Source: Achromobacter animicus (GTDB taxonomy: Bacteria; Pseudomonadota; Gammaproteobacteria; Burkholderiales; Burkholderiaceae_B). Taken from it: DNA of 64,000 bases. The notes beneath the pieces were generated by a model. It was not told where the DNA came from. It did not search any database and saw only the letters and a list, made by a program, of their open reading frames with translations. This document shows positions 1 to 8,561 of the stretch, piece after piece; within the stretch, counting starts at the first letter, position 1; each line of letters starts with the position of its first letter. Both the position numbers and the translations under genes were made by a program. The stretch spans positions 1-64,000 of the forward strand of contig NZ_CADIJM010000004.1 of assembly GCF_902859585.1 (NCBI RefSeq), in the 5' to 3' direction.

Positions 1-37
1 CGGTTTGCGGCTGGCTTGCCCCGCCGCATGTGGCTCG

Positions 38-56
38 GCGCTCTCCTGGAGAGCGC
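38..56. repeat. perfect inverted repeat with one-base centre
   Basis: Two 9-base arms (GCGCTCTCC and GGAGAGCGC) are separated by a single T. The spacing is too tight for a good RNA hairpin, so a protein-binding palindrome is as likely as a terminator stem. It lies about 150 bp upstream of the TonB-C gene. No T-tract follows it on either strand. Function unknown. Confidence 0.4.
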
Positions 57-165
57 AATCCACGATACAGGAGACGAGCCGCCTTCCGATTAACGAGCGA
101 CCATAATGTCTGGTGATGGCGGGCAACGGCTAGCGCTTGCCAGCGCGTTATGCTCCCTGGCGAAA

Positions 166-186
166 GATCCCGCTTTCCGCGGGATC
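166..186 (+). repeat. 8-bp stem-loop in the leader of the TonB-C gene
   Basis: GATCCCGC and GCGGGATC pair perfectly around a five-base loop. The stem ends about 9 bases before the ribosome-binding site CAGGAG (195-200) of the next gene. No T-run follows, so it is more likely a leader structure than an intrinsic terminator. Confidence 0.35.
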
Positions 187-208
187 CGGTCAAACAGGAG
201 CCCCCGCA

Positions 209-616
209 TTGAATTGGCGTGTCCGCGCGGCCAGCATGGCTGCCCTTTTGCTTTGCCTTGCAGCGCCTGCCTCGGCGCAATCGCCGGCCACACAGGCCGA
301 ATGGCAAAAGGCTGTCAGTCAAAAGATCCTGCGCGGCATCAGGCTCCCGGCGGCTACCCGCGAGATGAGCTCTCCTGTGGTGCTCAAGGTTCGAATCGCC
401 ATCCTTCGCGACGGCGCGATCGACACCGTCGAGTTGGTGGAATCTTCGGGCAGCGACGCCGTGGATGAGGCGACGCTCGGCATGATCCGGCGCAACGGCA
501 CGTTACTGCCCTTCTCTGCCGACATGGCAGAAGACCGGAAGGACCTGACGCTGCCCATCCGGTTTCATTTCAACGGCGATGCGCCACCAGGATTCCCCGC
601 CACACGAACCCGGTAG
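209..616 (+). CDS. periplasmic TonB C-terminal-domain protein
   Basis: This is a 135-residue protein. I chose the TTG start at 209 because CAGGAG lies 8 bases upstream and translation then begins directly with a signal peptide (MNWRVRAAS, hydrophobic core, cleavage near ASA-Q at 23). A longer frame opens at 137 but adds a non-signal leader. The mature part resembles the TonB C-terminal fold: a strand (KVRIAILRDGAID), a second strand (TVELVESSGS) and a helix beginning DAVDEATL, ending in the family's proline/basic tail. The N-terminal membrane anchor and proline-rich spacer of true TonB are missing, so it is unlikely to energise a receptor from the inner membrane. Many short TonB-C proteins exist in this family without known function. 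The family call is fairly sure, the role unknown. Confidence 0.6.
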   Translation: MNWRVRAASMAALLLCLAAPASAQSPATQAEWQKAVSQKILRGIRLPAATREMSSPVVLKVRIAILRDGAIDTVELVESSGSDAVDEATLGMIRRNGTLLPFSADMAEDRKDLTLPIRFHFNGDAPPGFPATRTR

Positions 617-732
617 CATCGACTCGTCGCTTGCGGCCCGCCGACTCTTCTGATGTGGGGCGCATGAATGCTTGCGGCGTGGCGGCGCACTCGGTGCTTG
701 GCGAATGCCCTGACGACGTTGGCATGCGATTT

Positions 733-3138
733 CTACCTGCCGTGCCAGTACCGCTTCGCCGATTCCCGCTGGCCCCACACGGTCAACCCCTGCGGCGTCG
801 CTTCGGCCATCACCGCCCCGTCCTTGTCGCTGCGCCAGAACCTTCCGCCAGCCCGCATCCACCGCAACTCCACCGCCCGCGCCGGATGCTTGAACCGATT
901 CAGGTGCCCGGCCTGCGCGATGACGTGTTTGGCCTGCGCCGCCGCCACCAATTCACGGCTGGACGATGACGACGAACCGTGATGCGGCGCCAGGACGACG
1001 TCGGCATCCGCGAGCCCTTGCTCGACCAGCGCCCGCTCCTGCGCCACACCGACATCTCCCGTCAGCAACAGCGAATGCTCCTTGCCCTCCACGCGCAGCA
1101 CGCAACTGTCGGCATTGCGGTCATCCGCCTTTCCTGTGCGTTCTGACGGCCCCGGATGCAGGAAGGTGAACACCACCCCATCCGCCTCCCAGCGCCCTCC
1201 CCGTTCGCACCGCATCATCTCATCGGGCAAGACCGGCTGCGCGTTGCCCACGTCCGGCCACATGCGGGCGTCCCGCCGCACGTAGGCCGGCAGATCGAAA
1301 GACGTATAACTTCGCGCCACCGGCACCGCCGCCAGCACCGCACGCGTGCCGCCAACATGATCCATGTCCGCGTGCGACAGCACCAGCACATCCAGCCGTC
1401 CGATCCCCCGGGACTGCAGGAATGGCGCGACCACCCGTTCGCCCGCATCGCTGCCGCCATAGCTGCGCGGCCCGGCGTCGAACAACAACGACTGGCTGGC
1501 CGTCTCCACCAGGATCGCGCTGCCCTGCCCCACGTCCATCGCGCTCATGCGCCAGTAGCCGGGTTCGGGCTTGTCCGGCCGCCAGAACAGCAACGGCAAC
1601 ATGCAGACCCATCCCAGATGACGCCCTGGCCAGCCGCGCGTCTGCAGCGCCCAGGCCATGCCTGCGACCGCCAGCAGCAGCCACATCCAACCCGCCGCCG
1701 CAACCGGCACGCTGGCCCAGCTTGCGTTGCCCACCCATGACACGGGCACCATGGTGAGGTCAAAAGTGTCCAGGCCTGCCTGCCCGGCCCACGCCGCCAA
1801 CGTCTCCGCCCCCGGCAGGCACGACAGCGCCGCGCACAGCAAGGCCAGCGGCGTCACGATGAACGTCACGACCGGTATGGCCACGGCATTTGCTAACGGC
1901 GAGCCCAACGACACCTGATGCACCAGAAAAGCCAGCAATGGCATCAGGCCAACGGTCACCAGCAATTGCACGCGCACCGCCTGCCCCAGCCGCGTCGCGC
2001 AGCGCGCGCGCCAGCCGGCATCAACATCAATTGGCGCCGAAGCGATGCGCAACAACACCGCCACCGCGCCGAACGACAACCAGAAGCCTGCGGCTACCGG
2101 CGCCCATGGGTCCAACGCCACGACGGCCGCCGCCGCGCAGGCCAGCACCCGGCCGCCGGATAGCGGCAACCGAGACAGCGCCGCCGCCAACACCACCAGC
2201 AGCATGAAGAACGTACGGCGCGCAGGCACGCCCCAGCCGGCAAGCAGGCAATACAGCAGCGCAACCAGCGCCGCCACCGCCCCGCCCGCAATGCGCGCAG
2301 GCACGCGCTCCGCCAATCCCACGCCGCGCCAGCGCAATCGTCGCCATAAGGCCGATGCGAGCAGACCGCCAATGCCCGCGATCGACGTCACATGCATGCC
2401 GCTGATCGACACCAGATGCGTAATGCCGCTGCGGTTGAAGATGCGCCAGTCGTCGCGCGACACACCGGCCTGGTCCCCGATCGCCAACGCAATCAATACC
2501 GGCGCATAACGATGTTCGCCCAGCGCCGCGCGCATGCCTTCGCGCACGTGGTGCCGCGCGCGTTCGATCGCGATGCCGGGCGACGCCCATGGCCGGTCGT
2601 CCAGCAGCACAGGCTGTCCGCGCACGGTGCCTGTCGCGCGAACGCCGTGGGCAAACATGCGCCCCTCCGCATCCGGCCCGGCTGGGTTCAGCAGGCCGTG
2701 CGGTCTGCGCAACACCAAAGCCATGCGCCACACCTGACCGGGCAGTACCTGCGGCACGGTCTGGTTGGCGCCGGTCCCCGCCTGCCACGTGACCTGGACG
2801 TGCGAGGGAATACCGGGACGCGCGGACGAATCCAGCTCCGCCAGGAAACGCAGCCGGTTCGCGTCGCCATCGGGCAACCCCACCACACGCACCACCAATC
2901 GCGAGACCTGATCCTGGTGCTCGTCGGCCAGCGCGTCGTCCAGGCGGTGCTGGGCTTGCAGGGCCGCGTTGCCAAGACCGGCGCAGGATCCCAGCGCCAA
3001 GGCGGCAAGCACACGTAAGCAAGGATGCCGGGCGCGCGCCCATGCGGCGCAGGAAGCCGCGCCAACGGCGGCGAGCAGCCACAGCACAAGCGGACCGGGC
3101 AAGCTCGGTGACATCTGCACCAACCCCGCGCCGGCCAC
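733..3138 (-). CDS. comEC: ComEC/Rec2 DNA-uptake channel
   Basis: This inner-membrane protein is expected to pass single-stranded DNA into the cytoplasm during natural transformation. The 801 residues fit full-length Gram-negative ComEC. Order of parts: an N-terminal membrane segment and OB-like periplasmic region, the Competence domain with the ISGMHVTSIAG motif near residue 245 followed by many membrane helices, and a C-terminal metallo-beta-lactamase-like domain with LSHADMDHVGG and APHHGSSSSSS. All hallmark motifs are present, so the gene looks intact. The start is uncertain. The GTG at 3138 has no good ribosome-binding site. An in-frame ATT at 3168 sits 6 bases after AGGAG and would extend the protein by ten residues; an internal ATG lies at 3114. 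No other competence genes are in the window. Confidence 0.9.
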   Translation of the reverse strand: MAGAGLVQMSPSLPGPLVLWLLAAVGAASCAAWARARHPCLRVLAALALGSCAGLGNAALQAQHRLDDALADEHQDQVSRLVVRVVGLPDGDANRLRFLAELDSSARPGIPSHVQVTWQAGTGANQTVPQVLPGQVWRMALVLRRPHGLLNPAGPDAEGRMFAHGVRATGTVRGQPVLLDDRPWASPGIAIERARHHVREGMRAALGEHRYAPVLIALAIGDQAGVSRDDWRIFNRSGITHLVSISGMHVTSIAGIGGLLASALWRRLRWRGVGLAERVPARIAGGAVAALVALLYCLLAGWGVPARRTFFMLLVVLAAALSRLPLSGGRVLACAAAAVVALDPWAPVAAGFWLSFGAVAVLLRIASAPIDVDAGWRARCATRLGQAVRVQLLVTVGLMPLLAFLVHQVSLGSPLANAVAIPVVTFIVTPLALLCAALSCLPGAETLAAWAGQAGLDTFDLTMVPVSWVGNASWASVPVAAAGWMWLLLAVAGMAWALQTRGWPGRHLGWVCMLPLLFWRPDKPEPGYWRMSAMDVGQGSAILVETASQSLLFDAGPRSYGGSDAGERVVAPFLQSRGIGRLDVLVLSHADMDHVGGTRAVLAAVPVARSYTSFDLPAYVRRDARMWPDVGNAQPVLPDEMMRCERGGRWEADGVVFTFLHPGPSERTGKADDRNADSCVLRVEGKEHSLLLTGDVGVAQERALVEQGLADADVVLAPHHGSSSSSSRELVAAAQAKHVIAQAGHLNRFKHPARAVELRWMRAGGRFWRSDKDGAVMAEATPQGLTVWGQRESAKRYWHGR

Positions 3139-3345
3139 GAACGCAAGGCAGAACGATCGGCCCGTAATGGCTTTCTCCTGAAAAGAGAAAGCTTAGGACG
3201 CCACACAATCGGCGGACGAACCAGTGATCGGATTGATCCACCTCGGCTAACCGCCATTGTCCGAGCGTGCGAAGTACAGTAGCGCCACGTCAGCGCTGAA
3301 TTAACGCCAAATCAGCCCCAAACCCAGCACCCACTTACGTCCCGC

Positions 3346-4269
3346 ATGAAAGGCACCCGCAATTCCCTCTCTTCACTGCGCATCTTCCTGACCGCCGCCG
3401 AAACCCTGAATTTCAGCCGCGCCGGCGAAGCGTTGAACCTGACCCAAAGCGCGGTCAGCAAACACGTTGCAGCCCTGGAGGACAGATTAGGCACGGCGCT
3501 TTTCAAACGCATGCCCGCCGGCCTGCGGCTGACCTACGCTGGCGCGCTCTATCTCGAACGCATCAGCGCGGCGGTGCGCCTTATCGACGAAGCCGACGCG
3601 CTGGTCGCCAATCCCGCCTCGCGCGTGGCCCTGAACGTGGCGGTATCGCCGTCCTTTGCGCAGTTTTTCCTGCTGCCCAGGTTGTCCGAGTTTTTCGAGC
3701 TGCACCCCGAGATCCGCGTCAACATCCGTCCTCGCCTGCTGCATGCGCGCGATCGTTCCGAACGGTTTGACGCGGAGATCCAGCTTCATACGGGCTATGT
3801 GTCCGGCATGAGCGCACAGTATCTCTGCGGCCGTGAGATGACGCTGGTCGCGGCGCCGTCGTTGCTGGATCGCCATCCCGTCAAGTCGGTGGATGACATC
3901 ACCCAATTGCCGCTGCTCAAGCGTGCCCAGCGCGGTTACGGCTGGGACGAATGGCGAGCCGACGTCGCTCCGCTGTGGTCCGGCCCTGCTGCCACGGCGC
4001 CAGAGTATGAAGGTTTTTCGATCCTGCTGCCTGCCGTGCTGAACGGATTGGGTGCGGGCATCATGCCGCTGTGCATGGTGCTGGATTATCTGGAATCCGG
4101 ACAGTTGGTCCGGCCGTTCGGAGAGACGGTGGAAGGACGGTACGGCTATCACCTCATGCAGCCCCGGCCCAACGTCGGCGGGCCGTATTGCCAGGCGTTC
4201 TGCGACTGGGTCATTGCGCAAGGCAGGGACCTGAATCTTCGAACGCGGCGCTACGCGGGAATTGCGTAG
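3346..4269 (+). CDS. LysR-family transcriptional regulator (GcvA-like)
   Basis: This 307-residue LysR regulator has an N-terminal winged helix-turn-helix (SLRIFLTAAETLNFSRAGEA, then LTQSAVSKHVAALE, about residues 8-45) and a C-terminal effector-binding domain from about residue 95. The PAGLRLTYAG wing and the overall form resemble the GcvA subgroup. It is followed in the same direction by a Bug receptor and an M28 peptidase, so it probably controls them, although LysR genes more often face their targets. comEC runs the other way upstream, leaving about 200 bp of shared promoter region. The ligand cannot be told from the sequence. Confidence 0.85.
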   Translation: MKGTRNSLSSLRIFLTAAETLNFSRAGEALNLTQSAVSKHVAALEDRLGTALFKRMPAGLRLTYAGALYLERISAAVRLIDEADALVANPASRVALNVAVSPSFAQFFLLPRLSEFFELHPEIRVNIRPRLLHARDRSERFDAEIQLHTGYVSGMSAQYLCGREMTLVAAPSLLDRHPVKSVDDITQLPLLKRAQRGYGWDEWRADVAPLWSGPAATAPEYEGFSILLPAVLNGLGAGIMPLCMVLDYLESGQLVRPFGETVEGRYGYHLMQPRPNVGGPYCQAFCDWVIAQGRDLNLRTRRYAGIA

Positions 4270-4422
4270 CGCGCAGTGCGCCCGATCCGTCAGTTCACCA
4301 CGCTCCAAAGCGCCCGGATTTCGGTATTCCCATTTGGAATATCCCATGCGCATACTTCCTTTGCCCGTGGAAAATGCAGCCACCACAATGACGTGAATCA
4401 TTCATGGATCACCATAAAAATC

Positions 4423-5400
4423 ATGTTCAAGTGGAAAAAACTGCTGGCCGCTTCGGCCATCCCCATGGCCCTGGCCGCCGCGCAAACCGCATCGGCCGCC
4501 TACCCCGATAAGCCCGTCAAGATCGTCGTACCGTACTCGGCGGGAGGCAGCTCGGACGTGGTCGCCCGCGCCATCAGCGACCAGTTGAGCGCCCAGCTGG
4601 GCCAGTCCGTCATCGTGGAAAACCGCGCCGGCGCGGGCTCGATGCTGGGAACCGCCTATGTGGCCACCGAGGCGCCCGACGGCTACACGCTGCTGCTCGC
4701 CGACGTCCCATTCACCATCGTCCCGGCGCTGTACAAGGATCGCGTGAAGTACGACGCGAAGAAGGATTTTGCGCCGATCACGTTGCTGGGCCTGTCGCCC
4801 ATGTACCTGTTCGTGAATCCCGGGTTCGAGGCGCAGGACGTCCCGACGCTGGTGAAGACCGCCACCGCCAAGCCGGACACCATCTCCATCGGCTCGGGCG
4901 GCAACGGTTCGTTGACCCATCTGATGGCCGAGCTGTTCATGCAGGACACCAAGGTCAGGCTCGCGCACATCCCCTACAAGGGCGCGTCCGCGTCGGTCAA
5001 TGACCTGGCCGGCCGCCAGATCGACGCCAGCTTCACCACCATGGCCTCTGCCGTGGCCCTCTTTCAGAGCGGCAAGATCAAGCCAATCGCCGTGTCGTCA
5101 CCCGCACGGCAGGCGGATACGCCGGATGTCCCGACGTTTCAGGAACTCGGCTATCCGGGGCTGACCGTGCAAAGCTGGTGGGGGCTCGTTGCTCCGGCCG
5201 GAACGCCCGAACCCGTGCGTCAGAAGCTGTCGGATGCCATGGCCAAGGTCATGCAGTCCGAGCCCGTCAAGCAGCGACTGGCCAGCGTTGGCATGAACCT
5301 GCCGCCGGACACCAGCGCGGCCGCGCTGAACGCGCTGCTGGCGCAGGACTTTGCGCGCTGGGCCGACCTGGTGCAGCGCGCCAATATCACCTTCGAATAA
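4423..5400 (+). CDS. Bug/TctC periplasmic solute-binding protein
   Basis: The protein has 325 residues from the ATG at 4423. That start gives a clear signal peptide (MFKWKKLLAASAIPMALAA, cleavage near ASA-AYP); the frame is open further upstream without signal character. It shows the Bug pattern: YPDKPVKIVVPYSAGGSSDVV at the mature N-terminus, ENRAGAGSMLGT, and the late segment WWGLVAPAGTPEPV. Bug proteins bind carboxylates, amides or other small solutes. Some work with tripartite TctAB transporters, and many are orphans like this one, with no membrane partner nearby. The adjacent peptidase suggests, as inference only, that the ligand may be an amide or peptide-like compound. Confidence 0.9.
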   Translation: MFKWKKLLAASAIPMALAAAQTASAAYPDKPVKIVVPYSAGGSSDVVARAISDQLSAQLGQSVIVENRAGAGSMLGTAYVATEAPDGYTLLLADVPFTIVPALYKDRVKYDAKKDFAPITLLGLSPMYLFVNPGFEAQDVPTLVKTATAKPDTISIGSGGNGSLTHLMAELFMQDTKVRLAHIPYKGASASVNDLAGRQIDASFTTMASAVALFQSGKIKPIAVSSPARQADTPDVPTFQELGYPGLTVQSWWGLVAPAGTPEPVRQKLSDAMAKVMQSEPVKQRLASVGMNLPPDTSAAALNALLAQDFARWADLVQRANITFE

Positions 5401-5446
5401 CAACATTGCAGCGCCGCGCGGCATGCGTGCGGCGCCGGAGACATCC

Positions 5447-6736
5447 ATGACGACACCCTGGCAACAGGCGGCTGCGGACGACGCGGCCCTGATGAGCGAT
5501 TTCCAGACCATTTGCGGCTTCGGCGGACGCCTGTCCGGCACCGGGCAGGACGAGGCGGCCATGGATTGGGCACTCGGCCGTCTTCGCGAGATCGGATCCG
5601 ATGTGCGGCGCGTGCCGGTACCCTACGACGGGTGGCGCTGCCTGTCCAGCAGTCTGACGCTGCTGGGCGACACGCCCATCGACCTGGAATGCGTACCCCT
5701 GCTGCGCTCGGCCTCCACGAACGGACAGGGGCTGGAAGGCGTGATCCTGGATCTGGGCGCGGGCCGTCCGGAGGACTTTGAACGCGCCGGCGAATCCGTG
5801 CGCGGCAAGATCGTGCTGGTGCGCCATGAGTTTCCGTTCTCGCAAACGCACGTTCACCGTCGCCGCAAATACGACATGGCGGTGGCGCAAGGGGCCGCTG
5901 CCTTCCTCATCGCCAACCCGCTGCCGGGCGCCGGCCCCTTGTCCGGTTCCTCTGGCCGTCCTCGTGACGGGGCGGGCATCCCCGCAGCCTACATCGGCCA
6001 CGAGGCAGCTTCGGCATTGACGGCGGATGCCGGCGCGCGTGTCCGGCTGCATATCCGGGGCGAGGAGCTACGCGATTCGATGGCGTGCGCCGGCGTCTTG
6101 GACCTGCCTGGCGGCCGCGAAAGCCGTATCGTCATCAGCGCCCACATGGACGGTCACGACCTGGGCCAAAGCGCGCTGGACAATGCCACGGGCGTCGCCG
6201 TCGCGCTGGCTGCGGCACGGCTGCTCGCCAGGCAATTGGGTCCGAACACGCCCGGGCTGCGCATCTGCTTCTTCACCGCCGAGGAATGGGCGCTGGCCGG
6301 TTCGGCCCGCTACCTGGCCGACATGCCCGTTGCGGAGCGTGACCGCCTGAAGCTCGACATCAATCTGGACACCGTGGCGGGCGACGACACCCTCTGCGCG
6401 CTGATCAGCGACTATCCGGCGCTAGCGGGCGTGGTCAATGACACCGCGGCGCGCGCTGGTGTGCCGGTCTCGCACTGGCTGCCGTTCATGCCGAATTCCG
6501 ACCACGCCAATTTCGCCAAGCACGGCATCCCCGCCTTGCGGCTGGTGGCAGGCTTCGAGAAGCCCGAATCGCGCGTGCGCCATATCCTGTCGCGCGGCGA
6601 CCTGCCGGACATCATTCGGGAAGACGAAATGCGCAACGCCTTGGCGGTCACCTGCGCGATGGCGTCGCTGGCGCTGGAGATGACCGACGAGGAACTTGAT
6701 GCGCTGAAAGCCGGCTCCACGTGTCCGCGCGTCTAG
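5447..6736 (+). CDS. M28-family zinc aminopeptidase/carboxypeptidase
   Basis: The protein has 429 residues from the ATG at 5447, preceded by CGGAG. A signal peptide is not visible, so it probably acts in the cytoplasm. A PA-like insert occupies roughly residues 120-210. The M28 metal ligands are visible in order: the His of AHMDGHD, the Asp of LDNATG, the Glu pair of FTAEEWAL, the Asp of NLDTVAGDD and the His of NSDHANFAKHG. All are intact, so activity on a peptide or N-acyl substrate is likely. It starts 46 bp after the Bug gene and probably shares its transcript, making a regulator-receptor-hydrolase set. The exact substrate is unknown. Confidence 0.82.
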   Translation: MTTPWQQAAADDAALMSDFQTICGFGGRLSGTGQDEAAMDWALGRLREIGSDVRRVPVPYDGWRCLSSSLTLLGDTPIDLECVPLLRSASTNGQGLEGVILDLGAGRPEDFERAGESVRGKIVLVRHEFPFSQTHVHRRRKYDMAVAQGAAAFLIANPLPGAGPLSGSSGRPRDGAGIPAAYIGHEAASALTADAGARVRLHIRGEELRDSMACAGVLDLPGGRESRIVISAHMDGHDLGQSALDNATGVAVALAAARLLARQLGPNTPGLRICFFTAEEWALAGSARYLADMPVAERDRLKLDINLDTVAGDDTLCALISDYPALAGVVNDTAARAGVPVSHWLPFMPNSDHANFAKHGIPALRLVAGFEKPESRVRHILSRGDLPDIIREDEMRNALAVTCAMASLALEMTDEELDALKAGSTCPRV

Positions 6737-6870
6737 CGCGAAAGGACGATCAAAAAGGCGATCAGCCAAATGATCGCGCTGGCCCTTTCTGACGCAGGCA
6801 CGCCACTTGCTGAGTCTCCAATTCCCAGGCGGCCCACGCCGCCTGTTCCTTCCAAACCAAGGAGACCAAC

Positions 6871-7320
6871 ATGGCTGAACATGTAATCAAGGTGCTGAAC
6901 AATCTGATCGAGACGTCGAAGAACGGCGAAAAGGGCTTTGCCGCGGCCGCTGAAGACGCGAAGGCGCCCGAGATGCAGGAGCTGTTCCGCAACCGTTCGC
7001 GCGACTGCGCGGCCGGCGCCACGGAGTTGCAAACCCTGGTGACGCAACTGGGCGGCGAGCCCGAGGACAGCGGCACGGTGGCCGGCGCCATGCATCGTGG
7101 CTGGACGAACATCAAGGCGGCGGTATCCAGCCGCACCGATCTGACGCTGCTCGAGGAATGCGAGAAGGGCGAGGACGTGGCCAAGGCGGACTACGAAAAG
7201 GCGCTCAAGGAAACCCTGCCCGACAACGTGCGCGCCGTTATCGAACGCCAATATCAGGGCGTGCTGCGCAACCACGACCAGATCCGCGATCTGCGTAATC
7301 GCTTCCGCGCTGCGACCTAA
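6871..7320 (+). CDS. PA2169-family four-helix-bundle protein (DUF2383)
   Basis: This is a 149-residue cytoplasmic protein with AAGGAG 8 bases before the ATG. The opening helix (VIKVLNNLIETSKNGEKGF) and the helical pattern with several Glu/Asp residues match the DUF2383/PA2169 family, whose fold is ferritin-like. Family members are often stress- or stationary-phase-linked, but no activity is established. It stands alone, with its own leader upstream and an inverted-repeat region downstream. Confidence 0.75.
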   Translation: MAEHVIKVLNNLIETSKNGEKGFAAAAEDAKAPEMQELFRNRSRDCAAGATELQTLVTQLGGEPEDSGTVAGAMHRGWTNIKAAVSSRTDLTLLEECEKGEDVAKADYEKALKETLPDNVRAVIERQYQGVLRNHDQIRDLRNRFRAAT

Positions 7321-7331
7321 GCACTTCAAGC

Positions 7332-7397
7332 TGCAATACGCGTTGTATTGAGACCGCCCGCCCGCCGCAATATGCGCCGGGCGGGCGTTGTATTGCA
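7332..7397. repeat. nested inverted repeats after the DUF2383 gene
   Basis: An outer pair TGCAATAC (7332-7339) and GTATTGCA (7390-7397) encloses an inner GC-rich pair GCCCGCCCG (7356-7364) and CGGGCGGGC (7378-7386). A further GTATTG at 7345-7350 can pair with the left outer arm instead. Two mutually exclusive folds are therefore possible. No T-tract follows, so it may be a factor-assisted terminator or a cruciform. The following stretch to 7568 shows no convincing gene. Confidence 0.5.
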
Positions 7398-7568
7398 TGG
7401 CGTCGGCTACGTAAGCATGCCGGACTAATAATGCGCCGGCGCATGACGCGCATTTTCTTCAAAGCGTCCGCAAACCCTAGTCACCCTGGCCACACGCGAT
7501 CTGACGATTCCGGATGTGCCGACTGCCGCCGGACAGGCTATCCAAAGCGCCGACGCGGACCTACGACT

Positions 7569-8204
7569 TCACCGCATCAGCTCGGCATAAACCTGCTTGA
7601 ACAACGCAAAACGATCTTTCAGACCCACCAGCCCGCCATTGATCCGCCGCGTGATCCTGGCGAAATCCTCCAGGTCATCGTCATGCGTACGGTCGTCCGC
7701 CAACTCATTCAGCCCGCGCGACTGCCAATACCACCCGGCGCTCAGCGCAGCCCATTTCGGATCGGACAGCAACTCGGGCGTCTCAAGCAAATTGACACCC
7801 ATGGCGTCGCTGGCCGAGTCGTAATTGCTGCGCCCCGTCAGCTGGATGATGCCCCTGCCCCGATACCGGAAGCCGTCGTTGCTTTGCGCATCGCCATTAC
7901 CCATCCGATTCGCATACACCAGATTCGCCAGTCCTTGCGGATTGTTCACATACGGCATGGCCGACGCCTCATCGGGAAATCGCTTGGGCCACACCTTGGT
8001 CAACCGCGCGGCAGTTGAGTAATTGAGGTTTTCCTCAATCCGGTTGTATTGGCCCGACTCATACCCCGTTTGCGCCAGAAAGCTGGCGATGCGATCCGAC
8101 GTTTCGATTTCGTATTTCTGAAATGCGGGAGCCAATGCGTCGGCCCACGCAGCGGGGGCTTTGCAGTTGGGAAAGATGCGTTGGAGTTGTTCTGCACTCA
8201 GCAT
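7569..8204 (-). CDS. GH19 chitinase/endolysin-like lysozyme
   Basis: The protein has 211 residues from the ATG at 8204, chosen because AGGTGA lies 5 bases upstream; the frame continues to 8270. The glycoside hydrolase 19 fold is shown by SFLAQTGYESGQYNRIEENL with the catalytic Glu in YESG, and by RYRGRGIIQLTGRSNY, the typical substrate-groove motif. No signal peptide or peptidoglycan-binding domain is present. Such single-domain GH19 proteins are usually phage endolysins or spanin-cassette lysozymes. Here there is no holin, spanin or other phage gene beside it, so it is an orphan, perhaps a domesticated phage remnant. Confidence 0.82.
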   Translation of the reverse strand: MLSAEQLQRIFPNCKAPAAWADALAPAFQKYEIETSDRIASFLAQTGYESGQYNRIEENLNYSTAARLTKVWPKRFPDEASAMPYVNNPQGLANLVYANRMGNGDAQSNDGFRYRGRGIIQLTGRSNYDSASDAMGVNLLETPELLSDPKWAALSAGWYWQSRGLNELADDRTHDDDLEDFARITRRINGGLVGLKDRFALFKQVYAELMR

Positions 8205-8396
8205 GGCGGTCACCTGCTTGCATAGGGAGTCATGGCGCCCCGCCGATATCGTCGCGTGTGCGTTCATCACGGCGGTCAGAGGCGGGTCAATGATTGTGAA
8301 CCAGGCGTAGCACCCGCCAATACCTCAAATTGAGTATGCAAAGCGATCCGGCACGAATTGGCCGCTTGACACCTGCCCGGTTCCGCCGGGAACATA
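8205..8396 (+). promoter_or_regulatory. thiM leader promoter region
   Basis: This stretch between the divergent GH19 gene and the riboswitch holds no gene. A TTGACA box lies at 8366-8371, with an AACATA-like -10 at 8391-8396. The 19-base spacer is long, so the promoter assignment is tentative. Transcription from here would run straight into the TPP aptamer. Confidence 0.35.
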
Positions 8397-8517
8397 CGCC
8401 ATCCACCCGGGGAGCTTCGCCAAGAAGCTGAGAATCCGTTGGCCTGCCATCACCATGGCAGGCGATGCACGGCGACCCGTCGAACCTGATCCAGATAACG
8501 CTGGCGTAGGGATGGTG
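8397..8517 (+). ncRNA. TPP riboswitch (THI element)
   Basis: The P1 stem pairs CGCCATCC (8397-8404) with GGATGGTG (8510-8517), allowing one G-U. Inside are the conserved pieces of the thi-box: a GGGGAGC start, CTGAGA at 8428-8433, then GAACCTGATCC and the final GCTGGCGTAGGGA. The variable P3 arm runs about 8440-8470. It lies 44 bp before the thiM start, so it should lower ThiM production when thiamine pyrophosphate is plentiful. I see no T-tract after it, which favours control of translation, or of Rho access, over an intrinsic terminator. Confidence 0.93.
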
Positions 8518-8561
8518 CGTGTGCCTCCGCATGCGCGTCCCACGCCCCAGGACCGCCCGGC

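Noticed and set aside
388-397. A GGTTCGAATC stretch like a tRNA T-loop
   Set aside because: It lies inside the TonB-C coding sequence and no acceptor, D or anticodon arms can be drawn around it.
7398-7568. Possible small gene between the DUF2383 and GH19 genes
   Set aside because: Open frames exist but none has a ribosome-binding site or protein-like composition.
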